Of a DNA stretch of 64,000 nt, positions 41,921 through 50,835 are shown piece after piece (positions within the stretch are counted from its first letter, which is position 1; the number at the start of each line of letters is the position of its first letter). The position numbers and the translations under genes were made by a program. Location of the stretch: NCBI RefSeq assembly GCF_029392895.1, contig NZ_CP114200.1, forward strand, positions 310,001 to 374,000, given 5' to 3'. Below the pieces are notes generated by a model. The model had not been told where the DNA came from. It saw only the letters and a program-made list of their open reading frames with translations, and searched no databases. The DNA comes from Streptomyces sp. 71268 (GTDB taxonomy: Bacteria; Actinomycetota; Actinomycetes; Streptomycetales; Streptomycetaceae).

Positions 41921-43318
41921 CTACGGGAGCGGCTTGCCGCCCCGGTGGGTGGACAGCCCCGGCTCGCCCTCCGGCTCCGTACCGGCGTCCGGCTCGGGCT
42001 CCGGGAGCCGCGCCGCGGACGCGTCGGGGCCGGGCACGGCGGCCTCGGCCGGGCCTTCCGGAGGCGGCGCCGGAGCGTCGGTGGCGGTAGTGACCCCGCC
42101 CGCCGGCTCGGGCTCGACGGAGTGGGGCGAGGCGTCGCCGGCCGCCCGGGCAGTGGAGCCCCTGGTGCGGCGTTCGTTCAGCCGGCGTACGGCGGGCTCG
42201 GTGTAGCGGGCGGCGAGCGGGCCGACGATGACCAGGATCAGCACGTACGCCGTGGCGATGGGCCCGATCCTGGGCTCCGTGCTGACCGCGAGCCCGGCGA
42301 TGACGATGGAGAACTCGCCGCGCGCGACGAGCGTGCCTCCGGCGCGCAGCCGCCCGCGCGGCCCGATGCCGGCGCGGCGCGCCGCGTACCAGCCGGTGCC
42401 GATCTTGGACACCGTGGTGACCGCGGCGAGCAGCAGCGCGGGCACCAGCACCGGCGGGATCTCGGTCGGGTCGGTGGACAGGCCGAAGAAGACGAAGAAG
42501 ACGGCCGCGAACAGGTCGCGCAGCGGCGTCAGCAGCCGCTCCGCGCCCTCGGCCACCTCGCCGGAGAGCGCGATGCCCACCAGGAACGCCCCCACCGCCG
42601 CGGAGACCTGGAGCTCCTGGGCGACACCGGCGACCAGCAGGGTCAGGCCCAGCACGACCAGCAGCAGCATCTCGGGGTTGTCCGACGAGACGGCCCGGCT
42701 GATCAACCGGCCGTGCCGCAGGGCGAGGTAGAGCACGATGCCGACGGTGCCGAGCGCGATGAGCAGGGTCAGGCTGCCGCCCGCGAGCCCGGCGCCGGCC
42801 AACAGCGCGGTGAGCAGCGGCAGGTAGACGGCCATCGACAGGTCCTCGATGACCAGGACACTCAGGATGACCGGTGTCTCGCGGTTGCCGAGGCGTCCGA
42901 GGTCGGTGAGGACCTTCGCGATGACGCCCGACGAGGAGATCCAGGTGACGCCGGCGAGGGCGACGGCGCCGACCGGACCCCAGCCGAGGAGGAGGGCGGC
43001 GACGGCCCCCGGGACGGCGTTGAGGACGAAGTCCACCGCACCGGACGGGTACTGGGTCTTCAGGCTGGTGACGAGTTCTGACGCGCTGTACTCCAGACCG
43101 AGCAGGAGCAGCAGCAGTATCACGCCAATTTCAGCGCCGACGCCGACGAACTCCTCACTGGCCTTGAGCGGGAGCAGCCCGCCCTGCCCGAAGGCGAGGC
43201 CGGCCAGCAGGTAGAGCGGTATCGGTGACAGGCCGAAGCGCAGCGCCAGACGCCCTATGAGCCCGAGGCCCAGGATGACGGCCCCGAGCTCTATGAGGAG
43301 TGTTGTGGTGTCATGCAC
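41921..43318 (-). CDS. KhtU-type cation/proton antiporter (CPA2)
   Basis: A 465-residue membrane transporter with about 12 transmembrane helices, beginning LIELGAVILGLGLIGRLALR. It contains GVTWISSSGVIAKVL and ISSSG plus VLVIEDLSM, typical of KefB/KhtU members, and AAVGAFLVGIALSG. The cytosolic tail of about 80 residues is Pro/Glu/Ala-rich without a KTN domain. The regulatory TrkA-C domain is instead a separate gene upstream. GTG 43318 follows GGAGGG inside the end of that gene. It probably exports potassium against protons. Confidence 0.92.
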   Translation of the reverse strand: MHDTTTLLIELGAVILGLGLIGRLALRFGLSPIPLYLLAGLAFGQGGLLPLKASEEFVGVGAEIGVILLLLLLGLEYSASELVTSLKTQYPSGAVDFVLNAVPGAVAALLLGWGPVGAVALAGVTWISSSGVIAKVLTDLGRLGNRETPVILSVLVIEDLSMAVYLPLLTALLAGAGLAGGSLTLLIALGTVGIVLYLALRHGRLISRAVSSDNPEMLLLVVLGLTLLVAGVAQELQVSAAVGAFLVGIALSGEVAEGAERLLTPLRDLFAAVFFVFFGLSTDPTEIPPVLVPALLLAAVTTVSKIGTGWYAARRAGIGPRGRLRAGGTLVARGEFSIVIAGLAVSTEPRIGPIATAYVLILVIVGPLAARYTEPAVRRLNERRTRGSTARAAGDASPHSVEPEPAGGVTTATDAPAPPPEGPAEAAVPGPDASAARLPEPEPDAGTEPEGEPGLSTHRGGKPLP

Positions 43319-43324
43319 GCTGGT

Positions 43325-43795
43325 TCAGCCCTCCGCGATGATGGTGGAGAGCGCGTCGACGCCCTCTCGGGTGCCGACCGCGACGAGCGTGTCGCCGATG
43401 GCGAACCGGAAGTCGGGTCCGGGCGAGGGGTGCGCGCTGGTGCGGCGCAACACCGCGACGATGGACGCCCCGGTACGGGTCCTGGCACCGGTGTCGCCGA
43501 GCAGCCGTCCCGCGTACGGGGACCTGCTGCCGACCGGTATGTGCTCGGTGACCAGGTCGATGCCGTCGGTGCGGACGGCGGCGATGGGCGCCGGATCGAT
43601 GAGGTGGGCGACGGCGGTCGCCTCCTCGGGCGCGAGGCAGATGGACACCTGACAGGAGTCGGGGTCGTCCTGGGAGTAGAAGCCGATGAAGCGACGGCCG
43701 TCGTGGTGGACGACGACGGACAGGTGCTGTCCGGCGTGCGTCGTGAAGTCGTACTGGGTACCGACACCGGGCAGCGTGGTGCGCCGTGTGCCCAT
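43325..43795 (-). CDS. TrkA-C domain regulatory subunit (KhtT-type)
   Basis: A 156-residue soluble protein. The C-terminal half is a TrkA-C/RCK-C domain (GASIVAVLRRTSAHPSPGPDF, then GDTLVAVGTREGVDALS). The N-terminal half (GTRRTTLPGVGTQYDFTTHAGQ) resembles KhtT. The antiporter gene starts seven bases after its stop, so the pair forms a gated transporter. AGGAGG lies before ATG 43795. In Bacillus, KhtT senses c-di-AMP; the Streptomyces ligand is inferred. Confidence 0.9.
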   Translation of the reverse strand: MGTRRTTLPGVGTQYDFTTHAGQHLSVVVHHDGRRFIGFYSQDDPDSCQVSICLAPEEATAVAHLIDPAPIAAVRTDGIDLVTEHIPVGSRSPYAGRLLGDTGARTRTGASIVAVLRRTSAHPSPGPDFRFAIGDTLVAVGTREGVDALSTIIAEG

Positions 43796-44107
43796 GGTTG
43801 CCTCCTGGGACGCACGTGGTCAGAGCGATTTCTTTAACGTTATATGACCTACGGTGACCGGAGGAACGCTGGGTTCCGGCCCCGGTTCGCCCCGCTCACC
43901 CCCGCCCGAGCACCACGTGTTCCGGCCTTCACCGCTCCCCCACGAGCCCCTTCCGCCCTCGCCGCGCACCTACGGCCGGCCCCGCGCGGGGCGTCGGCGG
44001 CGCTCCGTCACCACGGGCCGCGCACCCGGGCGAACCGCGCGCCGGGGTCGGGCCGGCTCGCCGCGCCGCCCGCGCGCGCACGCCGGGCGCGTGGCATCGT
44101 CCGTGTC
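43796..44107. other. Divergent intergenic region
   Basis: A 312-bp gap between khtT (minus) and ligD (plus). The left part contains an unusually AT-rich run with TAACGTTA (43835-43842), a plausible promoter area for khtT-khtU. The right part stays open in the ligD frame but has only Arg/Pro-rich translation. Confidence 0.45.
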
Positions 44108-45019
44108 ATGTCCGCAGCCCCCGACCGGCAGGCCGTGCGGGTGGACGGCCACCAACTGGCCCTGACCCACCTGCGCAAGACGCTCTTCCCCGCATCGGAG
44201 CACACCAAGGCCGAACTCCTGCACTACTACGCGCGCGTCGCGCCGCTGATGCTGCCGCACACCACCGACCGGGCGGCCTCGTTCGTCCGCGCCCCGGACG
44301 GTGTGGACGGCGAGCGCTGGTACGCCAAGAACCCGCCGCCCGGCTGCCCCGACTGGGTCACCATCACCTCCGTGCCCGGCAAGGGGGAACCGGCCCCGCA
44401 CGTCGTCGTCGACTCGACCGCGGCGCTGGTGGCGATGGCCAACCTCGGGGCGTACGAGGTGCACGTGCCGCAGTGGCGGGCCGGCGCCGGGCCGGCGACG
44501 CACGACCGGGTCGTCTTCGACCTCGACCCGGGCCCCGGCGCCGACGTCACCGACTGCTGCCGGGTGGCGCTCCCGCTGCGCGCGGCGCTCGCCGCCGACG
44601 GCCTGACGGCCTGCGCGGTCACCTCCGGCTCCAAGGGCCTGCACCTGTACGTGGCGGTGGAGCCCGCCCGCGCCGAGACCGCGGTGGCCTACGCCAAGCG
44701 GTTGGCGGTGCGGATGCGGGCGGAGCTGCCCGACCTCGCGGTGGCGACGATGGCGCGCGCCGCGCGGCACGGCAAGGTGTTCATCGACTGGTCGCAGAAC
44801 GCCTCGGCGAAGACCACGGCCGCCCCGTACACGCTGCGCGTCCGCGAGCGCCCCGGCGTGGCGACGCCGGTCGACTGGGACGAGGTCGCCGGGTGCGCGC
44901 ACCCGGCCGACCTGACCTTCGGCCCGGAGGAGGTGCTGGCCCGCGTCGAGGAGCGGGGCGATGACCCACTCGCGCCGCTCCTCGACGCGGCGCGGCGCGG
45001 GCGGCTGCCCGAGGCGTAG
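44108..45019 (+). CDS. LigD polymerase-domain protein (non-homologous end joining)
   Basis: A 303-residue stand-alone LigD polymerase/primase domain. Catalytic Asp-x-Asp is in VVFDLDPGPGADVTD. GSKGLHLYVAVEP and VFIDWSQNASAKTTAAPYTLRVR are also conserved. Such proteins extend DNA ends with ribonucleotides during Ku-dependent joining. The ATP-ligase and 3'-phosphoesterase domains of fused LigD are absent, so ligase must be supplied elsewhere. No Ku gene is next to it. The start at 44108 has only a weak ribosome site. Confidence 0.92.
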   Translation: MSAAPDRQAVRVDGHQLALTHLRKTLFPASEHTKAELLHYYARVAPLMLPHTTDRAASFVRAPDGVDGERWYAKNPPPGCPDWVTITSVPGKGEPAPHVVVDSTAALVAMANLGAYEVHVPQWRAGAGPATHDRVVFDLDPGPGADVTDCCRVALPLRAALAADGLTACAVTSGSKGLHLYVAVEPARAETAVAYAKRLAVRMRAELPDLAVATMARAARHGKVFIDWSQNASAKTTAAPYTLRVRERPGVATPVDWDEVAGCAHPADLTFGPEEVLARVEERGDDPLAPLLDAARRGRLPEA

Positions 45020-45042
45020 CGGGCGGGTGCCCGCGCGCGGAC

Positions 45043-45088
45043 ACGACGTGGTCCCCGCCGCTGTCGGATGCGGCGGGGACCACGTCGT
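45043..45088. terminator. Very strong hairpin after the LigD gene
   Basis: ACGACGTGGTCCCCGCCGC (45043-45061) pairs perfectly over 19 bp with its complement at 45070-45088, with an 8-nt loop. It lies between the convergent LigD and PRC/DUF2382 genes. Confidence 0.85.
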
Positions 45089-45237
45089 CCCGGTTGGAGG
45101 CGTCGCCCCGGCGTGCCCTGCTCCGGTCGGGCACTGGCCTGGGCTGGCCTGGTCGGGTCTGGGCTTGTTCGGCTTTCTGGCCCTGTTCCGCTCCGTTCCG
45201 TGTCGAGTGCTCCGTGGCGGTCGGCGTGACGGCGGGG

Positions 45238-46299
45238 TCAGCGCACGTCCTCGGGGCCCTTCCTGCCGCCGGGGCCGCCGCGGCGACCTCGTTCACCGGC
45301 TGTTCCCTCGTCCCCTTCGGCGCCCTCGTACTCCACGCGCTCCTTGCGCACCCGCGCCGAGACCTCCTCCTGCTCGGTCACCCGCTCGGTCTCCAGGCGT
45401 ACGCGCTCCACCGGCACGGTCTCCTTGCGGACGACGGCGCGCTCCGCGTGCAGCGTGACCTCCACCTCGCCGTCCTCGATCCGCGCGTCGCGGCTCTGTC
45501 GCCGCATGTCGTCCGCCGTGATCGGCTCGCGCGTGAGGTGCACCTCCTCGTGGCTGACGGGCACGGTGCGGGTCACGTCCTCGGTGACCACGTGCTTGCG
45601 CAGCCGGGCGCGCCCCGTCTCGTGCTCCTCGGTGCCGACCCGGAGCTGCTCCTCGGAGAGGATCATCTCCTGGACACCCTCCTTGGCCGTCCGACCGGCG
45701 TGCCTCCCTCGACCCTCCTTGGTCATGCGTTCGGCGCCCATCTCACGGGTCTCCTTGGCCGACGCGTCGGCCGTCTCGGCGCCGCGCCCGGCGCCCGCGC
45801 CGACCAGCTTGGGTCCGCCGGCCTCGGTCCGCTGACCGGACTCGCGGCCCGCGGCGTACCCGGCGGCTCCGCCGCCCGCCGCACCGCCGGCCGCGCCCGC
45901 CATGCCCCCGCGCGTGGTGTTCGCGTCGCCGCCGGTCGTCGCGTCCGTTCCCTGTCCGCGCCCCGTCGTCTGCCGACCGGGCTGGCGCAGGCCGTAGTGC
46001 CGGTAGAGCTCCGTCTCCTCCTCCGGCGAGAGGTGCCCGGCGGCGTCGATCCGCGGAGCGTCCTTGATCTCGTCCTTGCTGTACGGGACGCGCAGGTCAC
46101 CACCCGAGTGCTGGGCTCCGGCGAGGGGGACGAAGGTCTCCTTCATGCCGAACAGCCCGGTGCGAACGGTTATCCATTCCGGTACGCCAGTGATGTCGTC
46201 GCTGTACACCTGCTGCACCGACCCGACCTTCTGGCCGTCCGGGTCGACCACGTGCATGCCGGACAGCTCCTGCGGGGTGTCGCCCTGAGGTGCGGTCAT
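45238..46299 (-). CDS. PRC-barrel and DUF2382 domain protein
   Basis: A 353-residue protein. Residues about 10-95 form a PRC-barrel (MHVVDPDGQKVGSVQQVY and VRTGLFGMKETFVPL). A Gly/Ala/Ser-rich linker follows. The C-terminal DUF2382 domain (about 210-325) contains LSEEQLRVGTEEHETGRARL and MRRQSRDARIEDGEVEVTLHAERAVV, ending in an Arg/Gly tail. Such proteins are linked to stress in Deinococcus and actinobacteria. Their biochemical role is not established. GAAAGGAG lies before ATG 46299. No signal peptide is visible. Confidence 0.9.
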   Translation of the reverse strand: MTAPQGDTPQELSGMHVVDPDGQKVGSVQQVYSDDITGVPEWITVRTGLFGMKETFVPLAGAQHSGGDLRVPYSKDEIKDAPRIDAAGHLSPEEETELYRHYGLRQPGRQTTGRGQGTDATTGGDANTTRGGMAGAAGGAAGGGAAGYAAGRESGQRTEAGGPKLVGAGAGRGAETADASAKETREMGAERMTKEGRGRHAGRTAKEGVQEMILSEEQLRVGTEEHETGRARLRKHVVTEDVTRTVPVSHEEVHLTREPITADDMRRQSRDARIEDGEVEVTLHAERAVVRKETVPVERVRLETERVTEQEEVSARVRKERVEYEGAEGDEGTAGERGRRGGPGGRKGPEDVR

Positions 46300-46646
46300 C
46301 GCCACTGTCTCCTTTCGCGCGTAGCACGCGCCGACACGGCTGGGCGTGCTCCGCCTTCCATTGCGCGCGCCCCGCAAGCACACGGCGACCGCTGGCGCCC
46401 CTCGTCACCGCCTGCGACGCCGCTCCGGAACCGGTCCCGGGGCCGCACGAGCGCGCTGCGCCGGCCTCGCCCGGGAATTTGGGGCGTACTCCATTCGGGT
46501 GAGGGCGGGTCCGCGTACGCCCGTGCCGGCGCGGCGGCCGGGGGCCGGGGCGGGCACGACGACGCCGGGCGGCGCCCCGTGGTGGGGGCGCCGCCCGGCG
46601 CGGGAGTCGTGCTACGCGGGCGGCCTGGCGCGGTCGCGGCGCGCGG
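46300..46646. other. Intergenic region with a terminator
   Basis: A 347-bp gap. The left part holds the promoter of the PRC/DUF2382 gene. The right part holds a strong hairpin for the acyl-CoA dehydrogenase transcript. No gene is supported. Confidence 0.5.
46563..46600 (-). terminator. Strong hairpin after the acyl-CoA dehydrogenase gene
   Basis: CGCCGGGCGGCGCCCC (46563-46578) pairs perfectly with GGGGCGCCGCCCGGCG (46585-46600), with a 6-nt loop. Flanking GCACGAC and GTCGTGC can extend the stem. Confidence 0.85.
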
Positions 46647-47882
46647 TCAGCGGATGGGCATCCCGGACAGGGTGCGGGCGATGACCAGGCGCTGGATCTC
46701 GCTGGTCCCCTCGAAGATGGTGTAGATGGCGCTGTCCCGGTGCATGCGCTCGACCGGGTACTCGCGGGTGTAGCCGTTGCCGCCGAGGATCTGTATGGCC
46801 TGGGCGGTGACCTTCTTGGCCGTCTCGCTGGCGTACAGCTTGGACATCGAGCCCTCGGCGGCGGTGAACGGCCGACCGGCCGCCGCCATCCACGAGGCCC
46901 GCCACACCAGCAGCCGGGCCGCGTCGACCTGGGTGCGCATGTCGGCGAGTTGGAAGGCCACGCCCTGGTTGTCGATGATCGGGCGGCCGAACTGGGTGCG
47001 GGTCTTCGCGTACTCCAGCGCCTCCTCGTACGCGGCGCGCGCCGTACCGACGGCCATCGCGCCGACCGCCGGCCGGGACGCCTCGAAGGTGGCCATGGCC
47101 GCGTTCTTCACACGCTCGGCCCCCGCCGCGCTCTGGGCGCCACGCTCGCGGGCGCGGGCCAGCCGCTCGTCCAGCTTGGGCTTGCCGCCGAGCAGGCAGT
47201 CACCGGGGACGCGGACGTCCTCCAGGACCACCTCGGCGGTGTGCGAGGCGCGGATGCCGTGCTTCTGGAACTTCTGGCCCTGAGACAGGCCCGGCGTGCC
47301 CGGCGGGATGATGAAGGAGGCGTGCCCCTTGGAGCCGAGTTCCGGGTCCACGACGGCGACCACGACGTGGACGCTGGCGATGCCGCCGTTGGTGGCCCAG
47401 GTCTTGGTGCCGTTGAGCACCCACTCGTCCTTGGCCTCGTCGTAGACCGCGCGGGTGCGCATGGCGGCCACGTCCGAGCCGGCGTCGGGCTCGGACGAGC
47501 AGAAGGCGGCGACCTTCACGTCGTTCGCGTCGCCGTACATCTGCGGCACCCAGGTGCCGATCTGCTCCTCGGTCCCGTTGGCCAGCACGCCCACGGCGGC
47601 GAGCCCGGTGCCCACGATGGACAGCGCGATGCCCGCGTCGCCCCAGAAGAGTTCCTCCATGGTCATCGGGATGCCGAGCCCGGTGGGGTCGAAGAACTGC
47701 TGGGCGTAGAAGTCCAGCGAGTACAGGCCGATCTTGGCCGCCTCCTGGATGATCGGCCAGGGGGTCTCCTCCCGCTCGTCCCACTCCGCGGCGGCCGGGC
47801 GCATCACGTCCTGCGCGAATCCGTGAATCCAGTCCCGTACGGACTTCTGCTCCTCGTTGAGTTCGAAAGAGAACTCCGGCAT
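46647..47882 (-). CDS. Acyl-CoA dehydrogenase
   Basis: A 411-residue FAD enzyme of the acyl-CoA dehydrogenase family, acting in fatty acid, amino acid or secondary acyl metabolism. N-domain motifs include VKVAAFCSSEPDAGSDVAAM and VLNGTKTWATNGG. The C-domain has YAKTRTQFGRPIIDNQGVAFQLADM. The catalytic base is Glu in YTIFEGTSEIQRLVIAR, in the short-chain-like position. A short insertion (LDERLARARERGAQSAAGAERV) sits mid-protein. GGAGGGG lies before ATG 47882. It diverges from a TetR gene that probably controls it. Confidence 0.95.
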   Translation of the reverse strand: MPEFSFELNEEQKSVRDWIHGFAQDVMRPAAAEWDEREETPWPIIQEAAKIGLYSLDFYAQQFFDPTGLGIPMTMEELFWGDAGIALSIVGTGLAAVGVLANGTEEQIGTWVPQMYGDANDVKVAAFCSSEPDAGSDVAAMRTRAVYDEAKDEWVLNGTKTWATNGGIASVHVVVAVVDPELGSKGHASFIIPPGTPGLSQGQKFQKHGIRASHTAEVVLEDVRVPGDCLLGGKPKLDERLARARERGAQSAAGAERVKNAAMATFEASRPAVGAMAVGTARAAYEEALEYAKTRTQFGRPIIDNQGVAFQLADMRTQVDAARLLVWRASWMAAAGRPFTAAEGSMSKLYASETAKKVTAQAIQILGGNGYTREYPVERMHRDSAIYTIFEGTSEIQRLVIARTLSGMPIR

Positions 47883-47901
47883 GATCCCCTCCAGCCGCTC
47901 A

Positions 47902-47928
47902 TTACCTTCGGTAACAGGAGTCTGTTAC
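47902..47928. promoter_or_regulatory. TetR-type operator between acyl-CoA dehydrogenase and TetR genes
   Basis: GTAACAG-GAGT-CTGTTAC (47911-47928) is a perfect 7-bp inverted repeat. It overlaps a second one, TTACC-TTC-GGTAA (47902-47914). They lie 20-46 bp upstream of the dehydrogenase start. Control by the divergent TetR is inferred. Confidence 0.7.
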
Positions 47929-48030
47929 TCGCCAGTAGGGGCTGTCAACTCCCTGGTCGCCGGAGGGACCGCAGGCCATGGGGTGTTACGTTGCGCGGGC
48001 CGCACGGAACACCGGGGTGGGAGGCACACC

Positions 48031-48681
48031 ATGGACACCACGCAGCGCGACAGCCAGCAGCGCGCGCACGAGGAGCGCAGACGCGAGCTGCTCGAGGCCG
48101 CCGACCGGGTCGTGCTCCGCGATGGGCCCGGCGCCTCGATGAACGCCATCGCCGCCGAGGCGGGCATCACCAAGCCCATCCTCTACCGACACTTCGGCGA
48201 CAAGGGCGGCCTCTACCGCGCGCTCGCCGTCCGGCACACCGACGCCCTGCTCGCCGCGCTGCGCGCGGCCCTGGACGCCCCGGCCCAGCGCCGGGCCCGG
48301 GTCGAGGCGACGTTGGACACCTACCTCGCCGCGATCGAGGCCCGCCCCCAGGTCTACCGCTTCCTCATGCACCCGGCCGACGACCAGTCGGAGGGCCAGC
48401 CCGAGCAGGGCTTCGACGTCGGGCGGCACGCGGCGCCGCTGCTGCGCCGGCTCGGCGAGGAGCTGGCCCAGGTGGTGGCCGAGCGGGTGGACCTCGGCCC
48501 GGACGGCGCGGAGAAGGCCCGGGTGTGGGGCCACGGCATCGTCGGCATGATGCACGCCGCGGGCGACTGGTGGCTGCGCGACCGGCCCTGCCCCCGCGAG
48601 CAGCTCGTCAGCCACCTCACCGACCTGCTGTGGGGACGCCTGGCCGACGCCGGCGACCGGGAGGGCGGCCCGGCCTTCTAG
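48031..48681 (+). CDS. TetR-family transcriptional regulator
   Basis: A 216-residue regulator. HTH: RRRELLEAADRVVLRDGPGA then MNAIAAEAGITKPILYRHFGDKGGLYRAL (seen as GITKPILYRHFGDKGGLY). The C-terminal domain is all-alpha and contains FLMHPADDQ. GGGAGG lies before ATG 48031. It diverges from the acyl-CoA dehydrogenase, with a palindrome between. This arrangement is common for TetR proteins that sense acyl-CoA or fatty acids. Confidence 0.92.
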   Translation: MDTTQRDSQQRAHEERRRELLEAADRVVLRDGPGASMNAIAAEAGITKPILYRHFGDKGGLYRALAVRHTDALLAALRAALDAPAQRRARVEATLDTYLAAIEARPQVYRFLMHPADDQSEGQPEQGFDVGRHAAPLLRRLGEELAQVVAERVDLGPDGAEKARVWGHGIVGMMHAAGDWWLRDRPCPREQLVSHLTDLLWGRLADAGDREGGPAF

Positions 48682-48743
48682 GCCACCGCCACCCGGGGCG
48701 CCTCCCGCGACGCGGAGGCGCGGCCCCCGCTCCCCCGCCGTGC

Positions 48744-49295
48744 TTACGCCGTGGACCCGGTCGCCCACGGGGCGCGGGCCGCCGCGCGCAGCGCCCGGCG
48801 CTGGCGGCGGCCCTCAAGCCGGTCGGTGAACAGCTTGCCGTCCAGGTGGTCGCACTCGTGCAGCAGGCAGCGCGCGAAGAAGCCGCTGCCCTCGACGCGC
48901 AGCGGACTGCCGTCCACGCTCACGCCCTCCACCACCGCGCGGTCGAAGCGCGGCGTGCCGGCCTCGATGCCGGGCAGCGACAGACAGCCCTCCGGGCCGC
49001 GGAAGATCAGCCCGTCGGCCTCCACCAGGCGGGGGTTGACGAGGTGTCCCAGATGGCGGCGGTCCTCGTCGTCGGGGCAGTCGTAGACGAACACCCGTAG
49101 CGGAACGCCGATCTGATTGGCCGCGAGGCCGACGCCCCCCGACGCGTACATCGTCGCGTACATGTCCTCCACCAGGCGGGCGAGCTCGAAGCCGAACTCC
49201 GTCACCTCCGCGCACGGGGCCGCCAAGTGGGGGTCGCCGAGCAGCCGAAGCGGCCGCACCCGTCCCGAGCTGCCGGGGATCGCGCCAGTTCGCAT
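48744..49295 (-). CDS. def: Peptide deformylase
   Basis: A 183-residue metal-dependent peptide deformylase, which removes formyl groups from nascent protein N-termini. The three motifs are GVGLAANQIG, EGCLSLPG and HECDHLDG, all intact. ATG 49295 starts with a short Arg/Gly leader, and the ribosome site is weak. Streptomyces genomes often carry more than one def gene; which this one is cannot be seen from the window. It diverges from murT. Confidence 0.95.
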   Translation of the reverse strand: MRTGAIPGSSGRVRPLRLLGDPHLAAPCAEVTEFGFELARLVEDMYATMYASGGVGLAANQIGVPLRVFVYDCPDDEDRRHLGHLVNPRLVEADGLIFRGPEGCLSLPGIEAGTPRFDRAVVEGVSVDGSPLRVEGSGFFARCLLHECDHLDGKLFTDRLEGRRQRRALRAAARAPWATGSTA

Positions 49296-49506
49296 GCGGA
49301 ACAGGGTACGGTCCGGCCGGGCCGGTGCGGCCTGGCCGACCGGACCGGGAGGCCCGGCGCAGGTGGCGGGGTTCGGGCCGGGGTCCGGATCTCGATAGGC
49401 TGAACCCCGACCGAAGCCTCCCGGCTGGCGATTCGGCATCAAGGGGGCGTTTGACCGGCAGCCCCGGGGGCGGGCACTGCGCCGGACGCAAGGAGGAACA
49501 AGGACG

Positions 49507-50745
49507 ATGGCAGGCAACACGGAGCCGCTGCCGCCGCGCGCCAAGCTGGCCGTGACGGCGGGCAGGGCAGCAGCGGCGGTGTCGCGGGTCGCTGGTCGCG
49601 GCAGCGGGTCAGTGATCGGGGGGAAGGTCTCCCTTCGGCTCGACCCGGACCTGCTGGCCCGGCTGGCGCGGCATCTCGACGTGATCCTCGTCTCCGCGAC
49701 GAACGGCAAGACCACCACCACCCGGCTGATCGCCGAGGCGCTGCGCGCCAGCGGACCGGTCGTCTCCAACGCCCTGGGCGCCAACATGCCCGCCGGCATC
49801 ACCTCCGCCCTCGCCGGCGGCTCCGACGCCCGGTACGGCGTCATCGAGGTGGACGAGAAGTACCTGGCCGGCGTGGCCCGGGACACCACGCCCAAGGCCA
49901 TCGCGCTGCTGAACCTCTCCCGCGACCAGCTCGACCGCGCCGCGGAGACCCGGATGCTGGCCGAGAAGTGGCGCGAAGGCCTGGCCGGCAGCAAGGCCAC
50001 GGTCATCGCCAACGCGGACGACCCGCTCATCGTGTGGGCGGCCTCGTCCAGCCCGAACGTGGTGTGGGTGGCGGCAGGCCAGGAGTGGAAGGACGACGCC
50101 TGGTCCTGCCCGTCCTGCGGTGGCGTGCTCCAGCGCCCGGGCGACGACTGGGGCTGCGCCGACTGTGGCTTCCGCCGCCCCCGCCCCACCTGGGCCCTCA
50201 ACGGCGACTACGTGCTCGACCCGCAGGGTTCGGCGTGGCCGATCCACCTCCAGCTCCCCGGCCGGGCCAACAAGGCCAACGCGGCCACCTCCGCCGCCGT
50301 CGCCGCCACCTTCGGGGTGCCGCCGCAGGTCGCGCTGGAGCGGATGTACGCGGTGCAGGCGGTCGCCGGCCGGTACGACGTCGTCACCTTCATGGACCGC
50401 CAGCTCCGGCTGCTGCTCGCGAAGAACCCGGCCGGCTGGCTGGAGACGTTCTCGCTGATCGACCCGCCGCCCACGCCGGTGATCCTGTCGGTCAACGCGC
50501 GCGGCGCGGACGGCACCGACACCTCGTGGCTGTGGGACGTGGACTACACCCGGCTCGCCGGACACCCGATCATGGTGATCGGCGACCGCAAGCTGGACCT
50601 CGCGGTGCGCCTCGAGGTGGCCGGACTCGACTTCCGGGTCTGCGAGAACGCGGACGAGGCGGTGCGCATGGCGCCGCCCGGCCGGATCGAGGTCATCGCC
50701 AACTACACCGCCTTCCAGGACCTGCGTCGCCGCGTCGGCAACTAG
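49507..50745 (+). CDS. murT: Lipid II isoglutaminyl synthase subunit MurT
   Basis: A 412-residue Mur-ligase homologue. With GatD it amidates D-glutamate in lipid II. The ATP loop is VSATNGKTTTTRLIAEAL, and EVDEKYLAG and NLSRDQLDR follow. A Cys4 zinc ribbon, CPSCGG and CADCG, is inserted near residue 200-225, characteristic of MurT. The C-terminal DUF1727 domain has WLWDVDY and IANYTAFQDLRR. AAGGAGGAA lies upstream of ATG 49507. gatD follows after 131 bases. Confidence 0.96.
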   Translation: MAGNTEPLPPRAKLAVTAGRAAAAVSRVAGRGSGSVIGGKVSLRLDPDLLARLARHLDVILVSATNGKTTTTRLIAEALRASGPVVSNALGANMPAGITSALAGGSDARYGVIEVDEKYLAGVARDTTPKAIALLNLSRDQLDRAAETRMLAEKWREGLAGSKATVIANADDPLIVWAASSSPNVVWVAAGQEWKDDAWSCPSCGGVLQRPGDDWGCADCGFRRPRPTWALNGDYVLDPQGSAWPIHLQLPGRANKANAATSAAVAATFGVPPQVALERMYAVQAVAGRYDVVTFMDRQLRLLLAKNPAGWLETFSLIDPPPTPVILSVNARGADGTDTSWLWDVDYTRLAGHPIMVIGDRKLDLAVRLEVAGLDFRVCENADEAVRMAPPGRIEVIANYTAFQDLRRRVGN

Positions 50746-50789
50746 CCGCCGGCCACGACGGACCCCCGGCCCCCGCGCGACGTCGACTC

Positions 50790-50835
50790 CCGCGTCGGGG
50801 GCCGACCCACCGCGGCGGGCCGGCCCCCGACGCGG
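50790..50835 (+). terminator. Strong hairpin between murT and gatD
   Basis: CCGCGTCGGGGGCCG (50790-50804) pairs perfectly with CGGCCCCCGACGCGG (50821-50835), with a 16-nt loop. It lies in the 131-bp gap of an operon whose two products form one complex. It may attenuate or process the message rather than end it. Confidence 0.6.

Noticed and set aside
43844..44107. Upstream extension of the LigD polymerase frame
   Set aside because: About 88 residues rich in Arg and Pro, with no homology to LigD. ATG 44108 matches the family start.
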